Below are positions 18,500 to 26,996 of a stretch of DNA of 64,000 bases, one piece after another. The notes under the pieces were generated by a model, which made no database searches, was not told the origin of the DNA, and saw only the letters and a program-made list of their open reading frames with translations. Source of the DNA: Corynebacterium tapiri (lineage in GTDB: Bacteria > Actinomycetota > Actinomycetes > Mycobacteriales > Mycobacteriaceae); the NCBI RefSeq assembly GCF_006334925.1, contig NZ_VDHJ01000005.1, positions 178,990 to 242,989 of the forward strand, written 5' to 3'. The first letter of the stretch is position 1. Each line of letters starts with the position of its first letter. Both the position numbers and the translations under genes were made by a program.

Positions 18500-20737
18500 A
18501 TGCTGCTGACACCTTTAGGCGAGGTCACCCTCCGCCCAGTACGCCCCGGCCGCGACGGCGCCATGCTGCACGCCTGGCTGACCCATCCCCGCTCGCACTT
18601 CTGGGATTGCCAGGACGCCAGCGAGGAGGACATTCGCCACGAATACACCGACTTGGATGCGTGGATCATCTCGCTCGACGGGGAGGACATAGCGCTGCTC
18701 GAACGCTACGTACCCGCCGAGTCCGTACTCAAGGACCTGGTGCCTCATCTTCCCGCGGGCACCATGGGCATGCACTTTCTGGTCGCACCTCCCCGAAGTA
18801 CTCCGCGACCGGGGTTGACCAGGACCCTGTTTTCCACGGCCGTGCGCTGGATGCTGGAGGACGCTCCGGCACTGGTCGTGGAACCCGACGAGCGCAACGA
18901 GGCCATCCTGGCCATGAACAAGCTCGCTGGTTTCCGGGATTTGCCGGGTTATACGCAGTACGCGCTTCCCAACAAGACTGCCCGCGTGCAGCTGCTTGAG
19001 CGTGGGGATTTTCTGGCCTCGCGGGTGGCGTCGCTAAGCACCACTCACACTCCAGTGGAGAACCCAGCACGCGTCACTGGAATCGATGCCGCCGAGCGCG
19101 AGCTCATCGCTAAGATGCTGCGCGAGTTCATCCACGAGCGGCTCCTTTCTCCCCGGCGCCTGGCAGACGGGTACACCGTCCAGGTCGGTCCGCATATTCT
19201 GTCCTTCCAAGCGGAAGAGCATGCGCTGGAGCACCTCAGCATTGACCCGAATTCGATCGCTTGCGCCGAAGGCCCACTTCCCGCACTTACGCAGCTGGTC
19301 GCCGACGCCGCCGAGGCCCTGGAGATCCCGGAGCACTTCCGCGCCACCTACCTGGGGGAAATCTCGGCAACGCTGGCTGGTCAGCGCCGCATCCGTCAGA
19401 GCCCGCGCCAAAGTTCCGCCGAACTTGCCGACCCAGCCGGTGACACCCCGGCCCAGTACTACCTGCGCATCGAATCCGCCATGACCCAAGGCCATCCGAG
19501 CTTTCTGGCCAATGCCGGACGCGACGGCATGAGTGAAAGCGACATTCTGGCGTATGCCCCCGAGTTCGGCGCAGCCACTCGCTTGGTCTGGCTGGCCGCC
19601 CGCAAGGAACTGGCGGTGGAGGCCATCAGTGAGGACCCGCAGCTAGCCGGGCAATTCTCTCAGCTGTGTGCTGGCGTACCCGATGGCTATACGCCCATTC
19701 CAGTACATCCCTGGCAGTGGGAACACCGAATCGTCCCCAACTTCTCCGACTCGCTAGCCTCCGGCGACCTGGTCTTCCTCGGAGAAGGCACCGACCTCAT
19801 GCGTCCCCAACAATCGCTGCGCACGTTCTTCAACGCTTCGCAGCCACTGAGCCCCTACGTCAAGACGGCCGTCGCCGTGCGCAACATGGGCTTCACCCGG
19901 GGGCTTTCTCCGGAGTACATGCGCGACACTCCGCGGATCAACGACTGGCTTCACCAGACGCTCGGCAGCGATCCGATCTTTCGCCAACACAACGTTCGCC
20001 TCCTGCGCGAGTTCGCCGCCACCGGCTTCGTGGGTGACGTCTACCATGGCCTGGGTACCAAGAATGAGTTCACCAAGATGCTCGCTGGGCTCTGGCGCGA
20101 ATCCCCTATCGGCCACCTGCCAGAGGGTGCCCACGCCGTGACGTTGGCCGCGATCCTCCACCGCGACTCCGAAGGAAACGCCCTGGTCGAGCAGTGGATC
20201 AAGCGCTCCGGCCTCGACGCCGCTGAGTGGGTGCGCCGCCTGCTGCGGGTATATCTCACCCCGGTGCTGCGCGCCCTGTTGGCCCACGACATCGTGTTCA
20301 TGCCCCACTCCGAAAACGTCGTTGTGGAGCTCACCGACTTCGCGCCCAGCGGATCCTTCTTCAAGGACCTCGGCGAGGAGGCAGCCGTCGTCCGCCACAG
20401 CACCAAAGTCCCGGTCCCCCGCATGCAAGCCGACGACGGCAGCTTCACCGATGCCCAGCGCGCCCTGAGCGTGCACACCGACGTGCTCGATGGGGTGCTG
20501 CGTCATGTCGCAGCGCTTCTCGACGACGCGTCCGTCCTCCACGAGCCGCTCTTCTGGCAGCTCGTCCGCGAGTGCGTCGAAGAGTACCCAGGCGATACCT
20601 CCTCAATCCTGGTGCCTGAGTTCCGGCACTCATGCCTCAACCGCCTGCAGCTGAAGAACCCGCTGACCATGGTCGAGCTGGGCGACCAGGAGTCCTCGCT
20701 TCTCTACGCCGGCACGATCCGTAACCCGTTGGCCTAA
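18500..20737 (+). CDS. dfoC: Fused acyltransferase and IucA/IucC-type NIS siderophore synthetase (DfoC-like)
   Basis: One 745-residue polypeptide joins two normally separate steps. Residues about 1-175 form a GNAT (AlcB/DesC-type) acyltransferase that would acylate the N-hydroxydiamine; V-E-P-D-E-R-N near residue 131 and K-L-A-G-F are typical. Residues about 190-745 form an IucA/IucC/DesD-type synthetase that adenylates carboxyl groups and condenses or macrocyclises units. Its motifs are P-V-H-P-W-Q-W near 400, K-T-A-V-A-V-R-N-M-G near 455 and M-P-H-S-E-N-V near 603. There is no stop or frameshift between domains. The same order is known in Erwinia DfoC and Aliivibrio BibC, which make desferrioxamine and bisucaberin. 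The exact product is unknown; no siderophore exporter or uptake gene is next to it. Confidence 0.9.
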   Translation: MLLTPLGEVTLRPVRPGRDGAMLHAWLTHPRSHFWDCQDASEEDIRHEYTDLDAWIISLDGEDIALLERYVPAESVLKDLVPHLPAGTMGMHFLVAPPRSTPRPGLTRTLFSTAVRWMLEDAPALVVEPDERNEAILAMNKLAGFRDLPGYTQYALPNKTARVQLLERGDFLASRVASLSTTHTPVENPARVTGIDAAERELIAKMLREFIHERLLSPRRLADGYTVQVGPHILSFQAEEHALEHLSIDPNSIACAEGPLPALTQLVADAAEALEIPEHFRATYLGEISATLAGQRRIRQSPRQSSAELADPAGDTPAQYYLRIESAMTQGHPSFLANAGRDGMSESDILAYAPEFGAATRLVWLAARKELAVEAISEDPQLAGQFSQLCAGVPDGYTPIPVHPWQWEHRIVPNFSDSLASGDLVFLGEGTDLMRPQQSLRTFFNASQPLSPYVKTAVAVRNMGFTRGLSPEYMRDTPRINDWLHQTLGSDPIFRQHNVRLLREFAATGFVGDVYHGLGTKNEFTKMLAGLWRESPIGHLPEGAHAVTLAAILHRDSEGNALVEQWIKRSGLDAAEWVRRLLRVYLTPVLRALLAHDIVFMPHSENVVVELTDFAPSGSFFKDLGEEAAVVRHSTKVPVPRMQADDGSFTDAQRALSVHTDVLDGVLRHVAALLDDASVLHEPLFWQLVRECVEEYPGDTSSILVPEFRHSCLNRLQLKNPLTMVELGDQESSLLYAGTIRNPLA

Positions 20738-20783
20738 TGTGGGGCGGTTGCCTGTTGCCTATTGTCGCCTGATACGCGCAAAG

Positions 20784-20865
20784 CTCTAAAGGAATCGCTC
20801 TAAAGGGCGCGCCCTTTAGAGCTTTAGGGCACATTTGGGCGTCCTTTGTGCCGATTCCTTTAGAG
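20784..20865. repeat. Nested inverted repeats after the siderophore operon
   Basis: Outer arms CTCTAAAGGAATCG (20784-20797) and CGATTCCTTTAGAG (20852-20865) are perfect inverted copies. Inside lies a perfect 26-bp palindrome (20797-20822, half-site GCTCTAAAGGGCG). AAAGCTCTAAAGG at 20780-20792 is also an inverted match of 20814-20826. A further hairpin (GGCACA...TGTGCC, 20828-20852) completes the block. The unit GCTCTAAAGG thus occurs in both orientations. The block lies between two convergent genes and no protein is encoded. Confidence 0.85.
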
Positions 20866-20909
20866 GTCTGTGGCTAAGCCGGACCCACACGCCACCGTCC
20901 CAGAACGCA

Positions 20910-20954
20910 GAAAACCCCCGAAGCCTCCACAAAACGGAGACCTCAGGGGTTTTC
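20910..20954 (-). terminator. Terminator downstream of rplE
   Basis: Arms AAAACCCC and GGGGTTTT with an inner CTCC/GGAG pair form an imperfect stem-loop ending in a run that reads GGGGTTTTCTGCG on the minus strand. It lies 13 bases after the rplE stop. Confidence 0.75.
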
Positions 20955-20966
20955 GAAAGCAGGAGC

Positions 20967-21536
20967 TTACTGCTGCTGCTCAGCCTTCTTGAACGGGAAG
21001 CCGAGCTCGCGCAGGAGCACGCGGCCTTCCTCGTTGTTGGTGGCGGAGGTAACCACGGTGATGTCCATACCGCGCGGACGGTCGATCTTGTCCACGTCGA
21101 TCTCGTAGAACATCGTCTGCTCGGTCAGGCCGAAGGTGTAGTTGCCGTGGCCATCGAACTGCTGGTCAGACAGACCGCGGAAGTCGCGGATACGCGGCAG
21201 AGCCACGGTCAGCAGACGGTCCAGGAACTCCCACATGCGGTCGCCACGCAGGGTGACCTTTGCACCGATGGGCATGCCCTCACGGAGCTTGAAGTTAGCG
21301 ATGGAGTTCTTGGCGCGGCGCAGCTGCGGCTTCTGACCGGTGATGAGGGTCAGGTCCTCGATAGCGCCGTTGATGACCTTGGAGTCGCGGGCAGCCTCGC
21401 CCACGCCCATGTTCACGACGACCTTGGTCACGCCAGGGATCTGCATGACGTTGTCGTACTTGAACTCGTCGTTGAGCTTGGTCCGGATGTCCTCGCGGTA
21501 GCGGGTCTTCAGGCGAGGGGTGTAGTTCTCAGCCAT
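20967..21536 (-). CDS. rplE: 50S ribosomal protein L5
   Basis: L5 binds 5S rRNA and the P-site tRNA elbow. The 189-residue product has [11 protein letters not shown] near the start, the family signature V-N-M-G-V-G-E-A near residue 43 and [15 protein letters not shown] near 140. It is the last gene of rplN-rplX-rplE; in most bacteria rpsN and rpsH follow directly, but here the accessory island intervenes. Confidence 0.98.
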   Translation of the reverse strand: MAENYTPRLKTRYREDIRTKLNDEFKYDNVMQIPGVTKVVVNMGVGEAARDSKVINGAIEDLTLITGQKPQLRRAKNSIANFKLREGMPIGAKVTLRGDRMWEFLDRLLTVALPRIRDFRGLSDQQFDGHGNYTFGLTEQTMFYEIDVDKIDRPRGMDITVVTSATNNEEGRVLLRELGFPFKKAEQQQ

Positions 21537-21538
21537 GA

Positions 21539-21853
21539 TTAGATGTCCTTCCCGTTGCGCTTGGAGATGCGGACCTTCTTGCCGTTCTCGTCAAAGCGGA
21601 AACCAACGCGGGTCGGGGTGCCGTCGGCGTCGACAAGCATGACGTTGGAGACGTGAATCGGAGCCTCCTGGGTCACGATGCCGCCGGACTCGGCGCCACG
21701 CTCGTTGGCGGAGTTGGCAACGTGCTTCTTGATGCGGTTAACGCCCTCAACGAGGACCTTATCGCGCTTCGGGTAGGCCTCGATGACCTTGCCCTGCGCG
21801 CCCTTGTCGGGACCGGAAATAACGACGACAGTGTCGCCCTTGTGGATCTTCAT
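21539..21853 (-). CDS. rplX: 50S ribosomal protein L24
   Basis: L24 initiates large-subunit assembly near the exit tunnel. The 104-residue product begins [14 protein letters not shown] with the KOW motif D-K-G-A-Q-G-K-V (residues 18-25). Spacing is 3 bases from rplN and 2 bases to rplE. Confidence 0.98.
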   Translation of the reverse strand: MKIHKGDTVVVISGPDKGAQGKVIEAYPKRDKVLVEGVNRIKKHVANSANERGAESGGIVTQEAPIHVSNVMLVDADGTPTRVGFRFDENGKKVRISKRNGKDI

Positions 21854-21856
21854 GGA

Positions 21857-22225
21857 CTAGATCACCTCCGGTGCGAGCGACACGATCTTCATGAACTTCT
21901 TGTCGCGAAGCTCACGAGCGACCGGGCCGAAGATACGGGTACCGCGGGGCTCAGTGTCGTTCTTGATGATGACAGCGGCGTTCTCATCAAAACGGATGTA
22001 GGAGCCGTCGGGACGACGGGTTTCCTTCTTAGCGCGAACGATGACGGCCTTGACGACGTCGCCTTCCTTCACGTTGCCACCCGGGGTGGCCTCCTTGACG
22101 GTGGCGACGATGGTGTCGCCGATGCCAGCGAAGCGTCGCACAGATCCGCCGAGAACTCGGATGCACAGAATTTCACGTGCACCGGTGTTATCGGCGACCT
22201 TCAGACGCGATTCCTGCTGAATCAC
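21857..22225 (-). CDS. rplN: 50S ribosomal protein L14
   Basis: L14 forms part of the inter-subunit bridge and binds the silencing factor RsfS in other bacteria. The GTG at 22225 gives the canonical 122 residues beginning (M)[15 protein letters not shown] and has AGGAG nine bases upstream. The frame is open further upstream (to 22375), but that part has no L14 counterpart. It heads the short rplN-rplX-rplE transcript, cut off from rpsQ by an 11-kb island. Confidence 0.96.
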   Translation of the reverse strand: MIQQESRLKVADNTGAREILCIRVLGGSVRRFAGIGDTIVATVKEATPGGNVKEGDVVKAVIVRAKKETRRPDGSYIRFDENAAVIIKNDTEPRGTRIFGPVARELRDKKFMKIVSLAPEVI

Positions 22226-22249
22226 TAGGGTCTCCTGACCTGGATCAAT

Positions 22250-22332
22250 GTGCGCGAAGATTTCCGTCCTTACGCGCACGTGGTCTCGTACCGTTACCAC
22301 GCTTATCATCGAACCGCCTGCTAGCAGGTGGT
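22250..22332 (-). promoter_or_regulatory. Structured leader of rplN
   Basis: Three adjacent inverted repeats lie 25-107 bases upstream of the rplN start: GTGCGCG/CGCGCAC (22250-22279), CGTGG/CCACG (about 22279-22301) and a near-palindrome centred on CCTGCTAGCAGG (22313-22332). They would form consecutive hairpins in the mRNA leader and could mediate autoregulation or protect the 5' end. The function is inferred. Confidence 0.45.
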
Positions 22333-22398
22333 CGAAGGGTCTCGGGGGTCCCAGTTCGGAACGCACCGGACGCACCCGACCAGCGTGGGCAACTGAAA

Positions 22399-22429
22399 TA
22401 TTTAATCACGAGGCCCGGCCTAAAGCCAA
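22399..22429 (-). promoter_or_regulatory. Candidate rplN promoter
   Basis: On the minus strand TTGGCT (22424-22429) and TAAATA (22399-22404) are spaced 19 bases apart in the AT-richer stretch just after the previous gene. Spacing is slightly long, so this is tentative. Confidence 0.4.
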
Positions 22430-22435
22430 AACCGT

Positions 22436-23017
22436 TTAGCTACTGCGCGAATCCTTGGATTTGATCAGGTCAGCGGCAATAGCGGCTCCCAGAATGGCAG
22501 CACGCAGACGCAGGTCAAGACCTTGCCCGAAGGTGATCACGTAGCGCTGTTTGCCGGCAAGCTCGTTGAGCACTCCGGAGAACTGGCGATCGATGGTGGC
22601 CACCACCTGTTCCCCCACGTAGATCTGTGCGTTGAAGTCGAACACGTCGCCGCGAAACTCCACTGCCGGATACCCGGGCAGCTCGATGCTGAGCTTATTG
22701 CCGAACATCGACCAGCGACGCGTGATGGTCGCCAGCACACCTTGGTCGTCGTGAACCTCGAAGGTATCCCGCAGGAAATTGAACGGGTCGGTGATGGTCA
22801 GAATGCGCTGTCCGGGTCCCAGGCCCCCGGCGGGATCTGGGGTGGTTTCGTGCACGGAGAGCTCTCGCGTGCCGGCGGCCAGGCGTCGTAAAGCACTCCC
22901 CTGCCCGACCACAAACCCAATGGGATAGCCATCGGGCCCCAGGATGTCGAAGGTGTCGTTGAATACGTGGCGCATCTGCTGCACCACCAAGACGTCGTGT
23001 TGCAAAAGCGCGCTCAT
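22436..23017 (-). CDS. LURP-one / scramblase-related (Tubby-like fold) protein
   Basis: This 193-residue cytosolic protein shows the LURP-one-related pattern: an N-terminal segment with the nearly repeated F-D-I-L-G-P-D-G strand, alternating beta strands, and the late D-R-Q-F-S-G and V-I-T-F-G-Q-G-L-D-L-R-L-R-A-A-I-L motifs before a final helix (residues about 165-185). Relatives include phospholipid scramblases; the bacterial role is not established. It starts 12 bases after the ABC permease gene, so it probably belongs to the MacAB-like operon. A function in membrane lipid sensing would be speculative. Confidence 0.7.
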   Translation of the reverse strand: MSALLQHDVLVVQQMRHVFNDTFDILGPDGYPIGFVVGQGSALRRLAAGTRELSVHETTPDPAGGLGPGQRILTITDPFNFLRDTFEVHDDQGVLATITRRWSMFGNKLSIELPGYPAVEFRGDVFDFNAQIYVGEQVVATIDRQFSGVLNELAGKQRYVITFGQGLDLRLRAAILGAAIAADLIKSKDSRSS

Positions 23018-23029
23018 GTTCTTAGCTCC

Positions 23030-24298
23030 TTACTCGTAACGTAGAGCGTCGATCGGGTTAAGCTTCGCGGCCTTGTTTGCTGGGTAATAGCCGAAGAACA
23101 GACCAATGGCCAGCGAGAACAGCAGCGATAGCAGGACGCCACCCAGTGGCGGGAGCACGAACGCATCCAGTGCATTCGCCCCAATCATGCCGCCGATGGA
23201 TCCAATGATGACGCCGATGATACCGCCGACGAGACACACGATCATGGACTCCACCACAAACTGCGTGCGGATGTAGGTCTTTGTCGCACCGAGGGCCTTG
23301 CGCACACCAATCTCGCGGGTGCGCTCGGTGACGGTAATGAGCATGATGTTCATGACTCCAATTCCGCCCACCAGCAGCGACAGTCCGGCAATGGCTGCCA
23401 GTGCCGCGCTCAAAGAGTTCAGCATTTTATTGAGTTCTTCGGTGTCCTTGGACATGTCACCGAGGGTCAGGCGGTAGTCCGGGTTGTCGTCGTAGCGCTC
23501 CGTCGCCCAGTCCTGGAGGTCCTTGCGCACCTGATCCTGATCCATATTGGGCGCCACGCGCACGTTCACGGACTGATAGGTGGCCGCATCGGGCAAGACC
23601 TGCGGCGCCAATGTCACCGGGATATAGATTTGCGCCCTCGCCGGCCCGCCGAACCCATTGGACTCCTTCGGCTTTTGCACACCCACGATCCGGTAGCTAC
23701 CAAATCCGTGGGAGGTCTCTACCTCGATCTCAGAACCCAGGGCCTTATCCGTCTGTCCGTTGTAAAACTTATCGACGAGCTCCTGGTTCACCAGGGCGAC
23801 CGGGCGCTCACCGGTTACGTCGTCCTCGGTGAGCAAGCGACCCGCGCTTGTGGTGATCGAGCGCATCGGCTGGAAGTCGGCGTTGATCGGGTTGAGTTCC
23901 ACGCTTCCGGAATTCAGCCCCACGGTGACGTCTCCCTCACCGGAGAGTCCCTGGCCGATGGACACGCCGCTGATGCGACCGGCGAACCGGGATTCTAGGT
24001 CGGTCACATCCGAGTACTTCAGCCGCGAGCTTTCGTCCTCAACCTGCTCGTAGTTGATGCCTCCGGAAGGCTTTTCTTCTTCACCCGGTTCCGGACGTGC
24101 CTCGACCTGCACGGTCAAGTCACCCACGCCCAGCTCCGCCAGCGACTTCTCCGTCGATGACTTCAGAGACTTACCCAGAGTGAGGATCGTGATCACCGAG
24201 GCAATGCCGATGATCACGCCAAGCAGGGTGAGGAAGGAGCGCATTTTGTTGGCGCGCAGGCTGGTCAGCGCCAGGCGGATGGAATCGCTCAGGCTCAT
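23030..24298 (-). CDS. MacB-like ABC transporter permease
   Basis: This is a membrane subunit of a mechanotransmission-type ABC system. The 422-residue product has one N-terminal membrane segment (about 20-42), a large extracytoplasmic domain (about 45-285) and three C-terminal segments (about 290-410). L-L-G-V-I-I-G-I-A-S-V-I near the start and V-T-E-R-T-R-E-I-G-V-R-K-A-L-G-A before the second segment are family marks. It overlaps the ATPase gene by 4 bases. With the HlyD-type protein it forms a MacA/MacB-like set; in a Gram-positive this resembles exporters of peptides or antibiotics. The substrate is unknown. Confidence 0.9.
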   Translation of the reverse strand: MSLSDSIRLALTSLRANKMRSFLTLLGVIIGIASVITILTLGKSLKSSTEKSLAELGVGDLTVQVEARPEPGEEEKPSGGINYEQVEDESSRLKYSDVTDLESRFAGRISGVSIGQGLSGEGDVTVGLNSGSVELNPINADFQPMRSITTSAGRLLTEDDVTGERPVALVNQELVDKFYNGQTDKALGSEIEVETSHGFGSYRIVGVQKPKESNGFGGPARAQIYIPVTLAPQVLPDAATYQSVNVRVAPNMDQDQVRKDLQDWATERYDDNPDYRLTLGDMSKDTEELNKMLNSLSAALAAIAGLSLLVGGIGVMNIMLITVTERTREIGVRKALGATKTYIRTQFVVESMIVCLVGGIIGVIIGSIGGMIGANALDAFVLPPLGGVLLSLLFSLAIGLFFGYYPANKAAKLNPIDALRYE

Positions 24299-24993
24299 GC
24301 GACACCCCCGGTAAGAACGCCGTCGAGAAGCGTCACCGTGCGCGACGTTTCCTCCGCGAGTTCGGGATTGTGGGTAATGAAAACGATGGTGTTGCCCATT
24401 TCTTGGTTGAGCTCATGGAAGAGGTCCATGACCATGCGGCCAGTGGCGGAGTCCAACGCACCGGTGGGCTCATCGGCAAGCAAGAGCTCAGGCTCGTTGG
24501 CCAGGGCGCGCGCGATGGCCACGCGCTGCTTCTGACCGCCAGACAACTCGTTGGGCTGGTGATGGCGGCGATCTGCCATACCGACGCGCTCGAGCAAATA
24601 CTCCGCCCGGGCGGTGCGCTCCCGGCGCGACATGCCGGCGTACATCATGGGCATGGCCACATTGGCCACCGCGTCCATGCGCGCGATGAGGTTGAAGTTC
24701 TGGAATACGAAGCCGATCTTGGAGCTGCGCAGCTGCGCGAGCTTGTTGTCGGGGACCGCCAGCACGTCCTCCCCGGCCAGGTGGTAGGTGCCACTGGTGG
24801 GGCGATCGAGAAGCCCGATGATGTTCATCAACGTGGACTTACCGGATCCCGAGGCGCCCACCACGGCAACGAATTCGCCGGCGTCGACGTCGAAGTCGAG
24901 GTCGGGAATGACCGTTAGCTCGTTGGGCGTGCCCGTGTGAAAGCGACGGCAGATGTGGCGCATCGAGATGATGCGGTTTTCGGGAATCTCCAT
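24295..24993 (-). CDS. ABC transporter ATP-binding protein (MacB/LolD type)
   Basis: This 232-residue ATPase energises the permease. Complete motifs are present: Walker A G-A-S-G-S-G-K-S-T (about residues 45-53), Q-loop F-Q-N-F-N-L-I, signature L-S-G-G-Q-K-Q-R (about 149-156), Walker B L-L-L-A-D-E-P-T-G-A-L-D and H-loop I-T-H-N-P-E-L-A. The start is 6 bases from the adaptor gene stop. Three genes in a row (adaptor, ATPase, permease) form one operon. Confidence 0.94.
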   Translation of the reverse strand: MEIPENRIISMRHICRRFHTGTPNELTVIPDLDFDVDAGEFVAVVGASGSGKSTLMNIIGLLDRPTSGTYHLAGEDVLAVPDNKLAQLRSSKIGFVFQNFNLIARMDAVANVAMPMMYAGMSRRERTARAEYLLERVGMADRRHHQPNELSGGQKQRVAIARALANEPELLLADEPTGALDSATGRMVMDLFHELNQEMGNTIVFITHNPELAEETSRTVTLLDGVLTGGVA

Positions 24994-24999
24994 TACGGG

Positions 25000-26772
25000 T
25001 TACTCCGCCGCCACGTCGACGCGCTGACCATCCAGCTCCTGGAGACGAGACGACTGGGTGATCACCTTGTCGCCTTCCTTGACGTCGCCTCCGGTGATCA
25101 CAACGTCGAAGTCATTGCTCTCGCCGCGCTTGACCTTGGCCTGGCGCACCACCTGGTGCCCATCCTCTTCCCGGACGACCATGACGGCGTCTTTGCCCTG
25201 GTCGTCGGTGAAGATCGCATCGCGCGGTACGGTTAGCGCCCGCGGGACCTGCGCGGTAATGACGTCAGCCTTGGCCGATCCGCCGATACGTAGGTCGTCC
25301 TTGTTGCCGTCCACCTTGATCTCCACAGCGAAGGTTGGCCGGGGGTTGCCGGATGCGCCGGACTGGGAGGTGGCCGCGCTGGCTGCGCCTGGTGCCTGGC
25401 CACCGCCTCCAGCGGCCTCCGTCGTTGCGGTAGAGACCGGAGAGATTCGGCTCACGGTGCCGGCGAACTCCTTCGGGCCGGTCAGGCGCGTAGTAAAGGT
25501 CACCTTGTTGCCCTCGCGGATGGAGTCTAGGTCAGTCTCCTTAACCTCGGTCTTGAGCAACAGGCTCGAGTCGTCCGCCACGGTCACGACCGGCCCCTGC
25601 GCAGGAGCACCGGCTGGCGACGGGGTGGCAATAACAATTCCTCCCATGGGAGCTCGCAGCTCAGCCTTGGCAATAGACAGGTTCAGGTTGTCGATCTGCG
25701 CCTGGTTGCTCAGCTCTGCAGCCTGGGCTCCGCGCCAGGCCTGATCCACCGCCTGGGACTGCTGTTCCAGCTGCTGGCGGGAGTTCAGCCGAGCAGCCTC
25801 CGCGGCTACCTCTGCGGCATTCTTGTCGGCAAAAGCCTGGGCAACCTGGCTCTGTTGGGTGGCAAGCTCCTCGTCGAGCTGAGCAAGGGTGTCGCCATAA
25901 ACTGCCTGCTGGTGAGCGAGAGCTGCGCGGGCCTGCTCGACCTGGTTGACGGCCTCCTTGTTGGCCAGGGCGCCGTCGATAGCTCCGAGAGGATTCGACG
26001 GGGCGGCGGCCTCCGCGCGCAGCGTGTCCAGATCAGACTTAGCTCCCTGATCGCCCGACTTGGCTTGGTCCTGCAGTTGCACCGAGCGCACCACGTTACC
26101 CAGGCTGGTCAGCGCCTGTGCACCATTGCCCAGGCCCGTGCCGATCAGCCCCACGCCTTCGCGGGTCGCAGCAATGGAGGCCGAATCAACCTGCGCGCGA
26201 GCCTGGCGAACAGCGTCCGCCTGCTGGCGCAGCGTGGGATCTGCCCCGTTAGCAACCTGGCGCTGGCGATTCTCGAACTTGCGCACCGCCTCCTGGTAGG
26301 CGTTGTTAGCCTGCTGGGCCTGCGCGTTCGCGGCGTTAACCTCCTGGTCGAGGCCGTTGTTGACGCGCTCCTGGGTTTGCGAGTACGCCGAACGCGCCTG
26401 TTCCACGGCGTTCAAGGCCTCGGTGGTGGCCTGGTTCTGCTGAGCCACCTGGGCCGCGCGCTGCTGGTTCAGCTCCGTGGTATCCACACGGGCGAGCAGC
26501 TGATCCTTGGACACCCGGTCGCCGACCTTGACGTCGACGCTCTCGACGGGGCCCGTCAGCGAAGTCGACAACGACACGGTGCGCTGTGCGGCAACGGTGC
26601 CCGTGACGGGAACGGTCGAGCGGAACTCGTGGGGCTTGAGCGTGACCACGTCCGACTCATTCAAAGCAACGGACTTCGGGCCAAACGCCGAAATGCCCCA
26701 GGCGGTGCCCCCAGCACCGACCAAAGCTGCTGCCGCTACACCGATCGCCACTGTCTTCTTGTTCAAACCCAC
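25000..26772 (-). CDS. HlyD/MacA-family efflux adaptor protein
   Basis: This 590-residue membrane-anchored protein has one N-terminal membrane segment (residues 8-28). A biotinyl-lipoyl-like half (G-P-V-E-S-V-D-V-K-V-G-D-R-V-S near 75) comes next, then a very long Gln/Ala-rich coiled-coil region (about 100-370). The second lipoyl half and beta-barrel domains (370-590) follow, with a Gly/Pro/Ser insert near 455-480. In Gram-negatives such adaptors bridge to TolC. Here there is no outer-membrane TolC gene in view, though corynebacteria do have a mycolate outer layer. It heads the operon. Confidence 0.88.
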   Translation of the reverse strand: MGLNKKTVAIGVAAAALVGAGGTAWGISAFGPKSVALNESDVVTLKPHEFRSTVPVTGTVAAQRTVSLSTSLTGPVESVDVKVGDRVSKDQLLARVDTTELNQQRAAQVAQQNQATTEALNAVEQARSAYSQTQERVNNGLDQEVNAANAQAQQANNAYQEAVRKFENRQRQVANGADPTLRQQADAVRQARAQVDSASIAATREGVGLIGTGLGNGAQALTSLGNVVRSVQLQDQAKSGDQGAKSDLDTLRAEAAAPSNPLGAIDGALANKEAVNQVEQARAALAHQQAVYGDTLAQLDEELATQQSQVAQAFADKNAAEVAAEAARLNSRQQLEQQSQAVDQAWRGAQAAELSNQAQIDNLNLSIAKAELRAPMGGIVIATPSPAGAPAQGPVVTVADDSSLLLKTEVKETDLDSIREGNKVTFTTRLTGPKEFAGTVSRISPVSTATTEAAGGGGQAPGAASAATSQSGASGNPRPTFAVEIKVDGNKDDLRIGGSAKADVITAQVPRALTVPRDAIFTDDQGKDAVMVVREEDGHQVVRQAKVKRGESNDFDVVITGGDVKEGDKVITQSSRLQELDGQRVDVAAE

Positions 26773-26996
26773 GTTCTTTCCCCTTGCACACGATTGTCGA
26801 TTACGACATTAACGCGTCGAGCCCGCTCCTTGAGCACGGCCAGAGGAATTTGGGTGGGGTGCCCGGGTGGGCTCGGGGATTCCCCTGACCACACTCGGGG
26901 GTGGGGTGCTTGACGACGCCTCTTGCTGCCCAGTTTTTACCAAATCGCAGCTTGCTTGACGCCCGAAACGTGATCTTTGCTGCTTATGGTGCAGTC

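Noticed and set aside
25855..26913. 352-codon open frame opposite the HlyD-family adaptor
   Set aside because: Antisense of a long Gln/Ala-rich coiled coil, which gives Leu/Ala-rich frames by chance.
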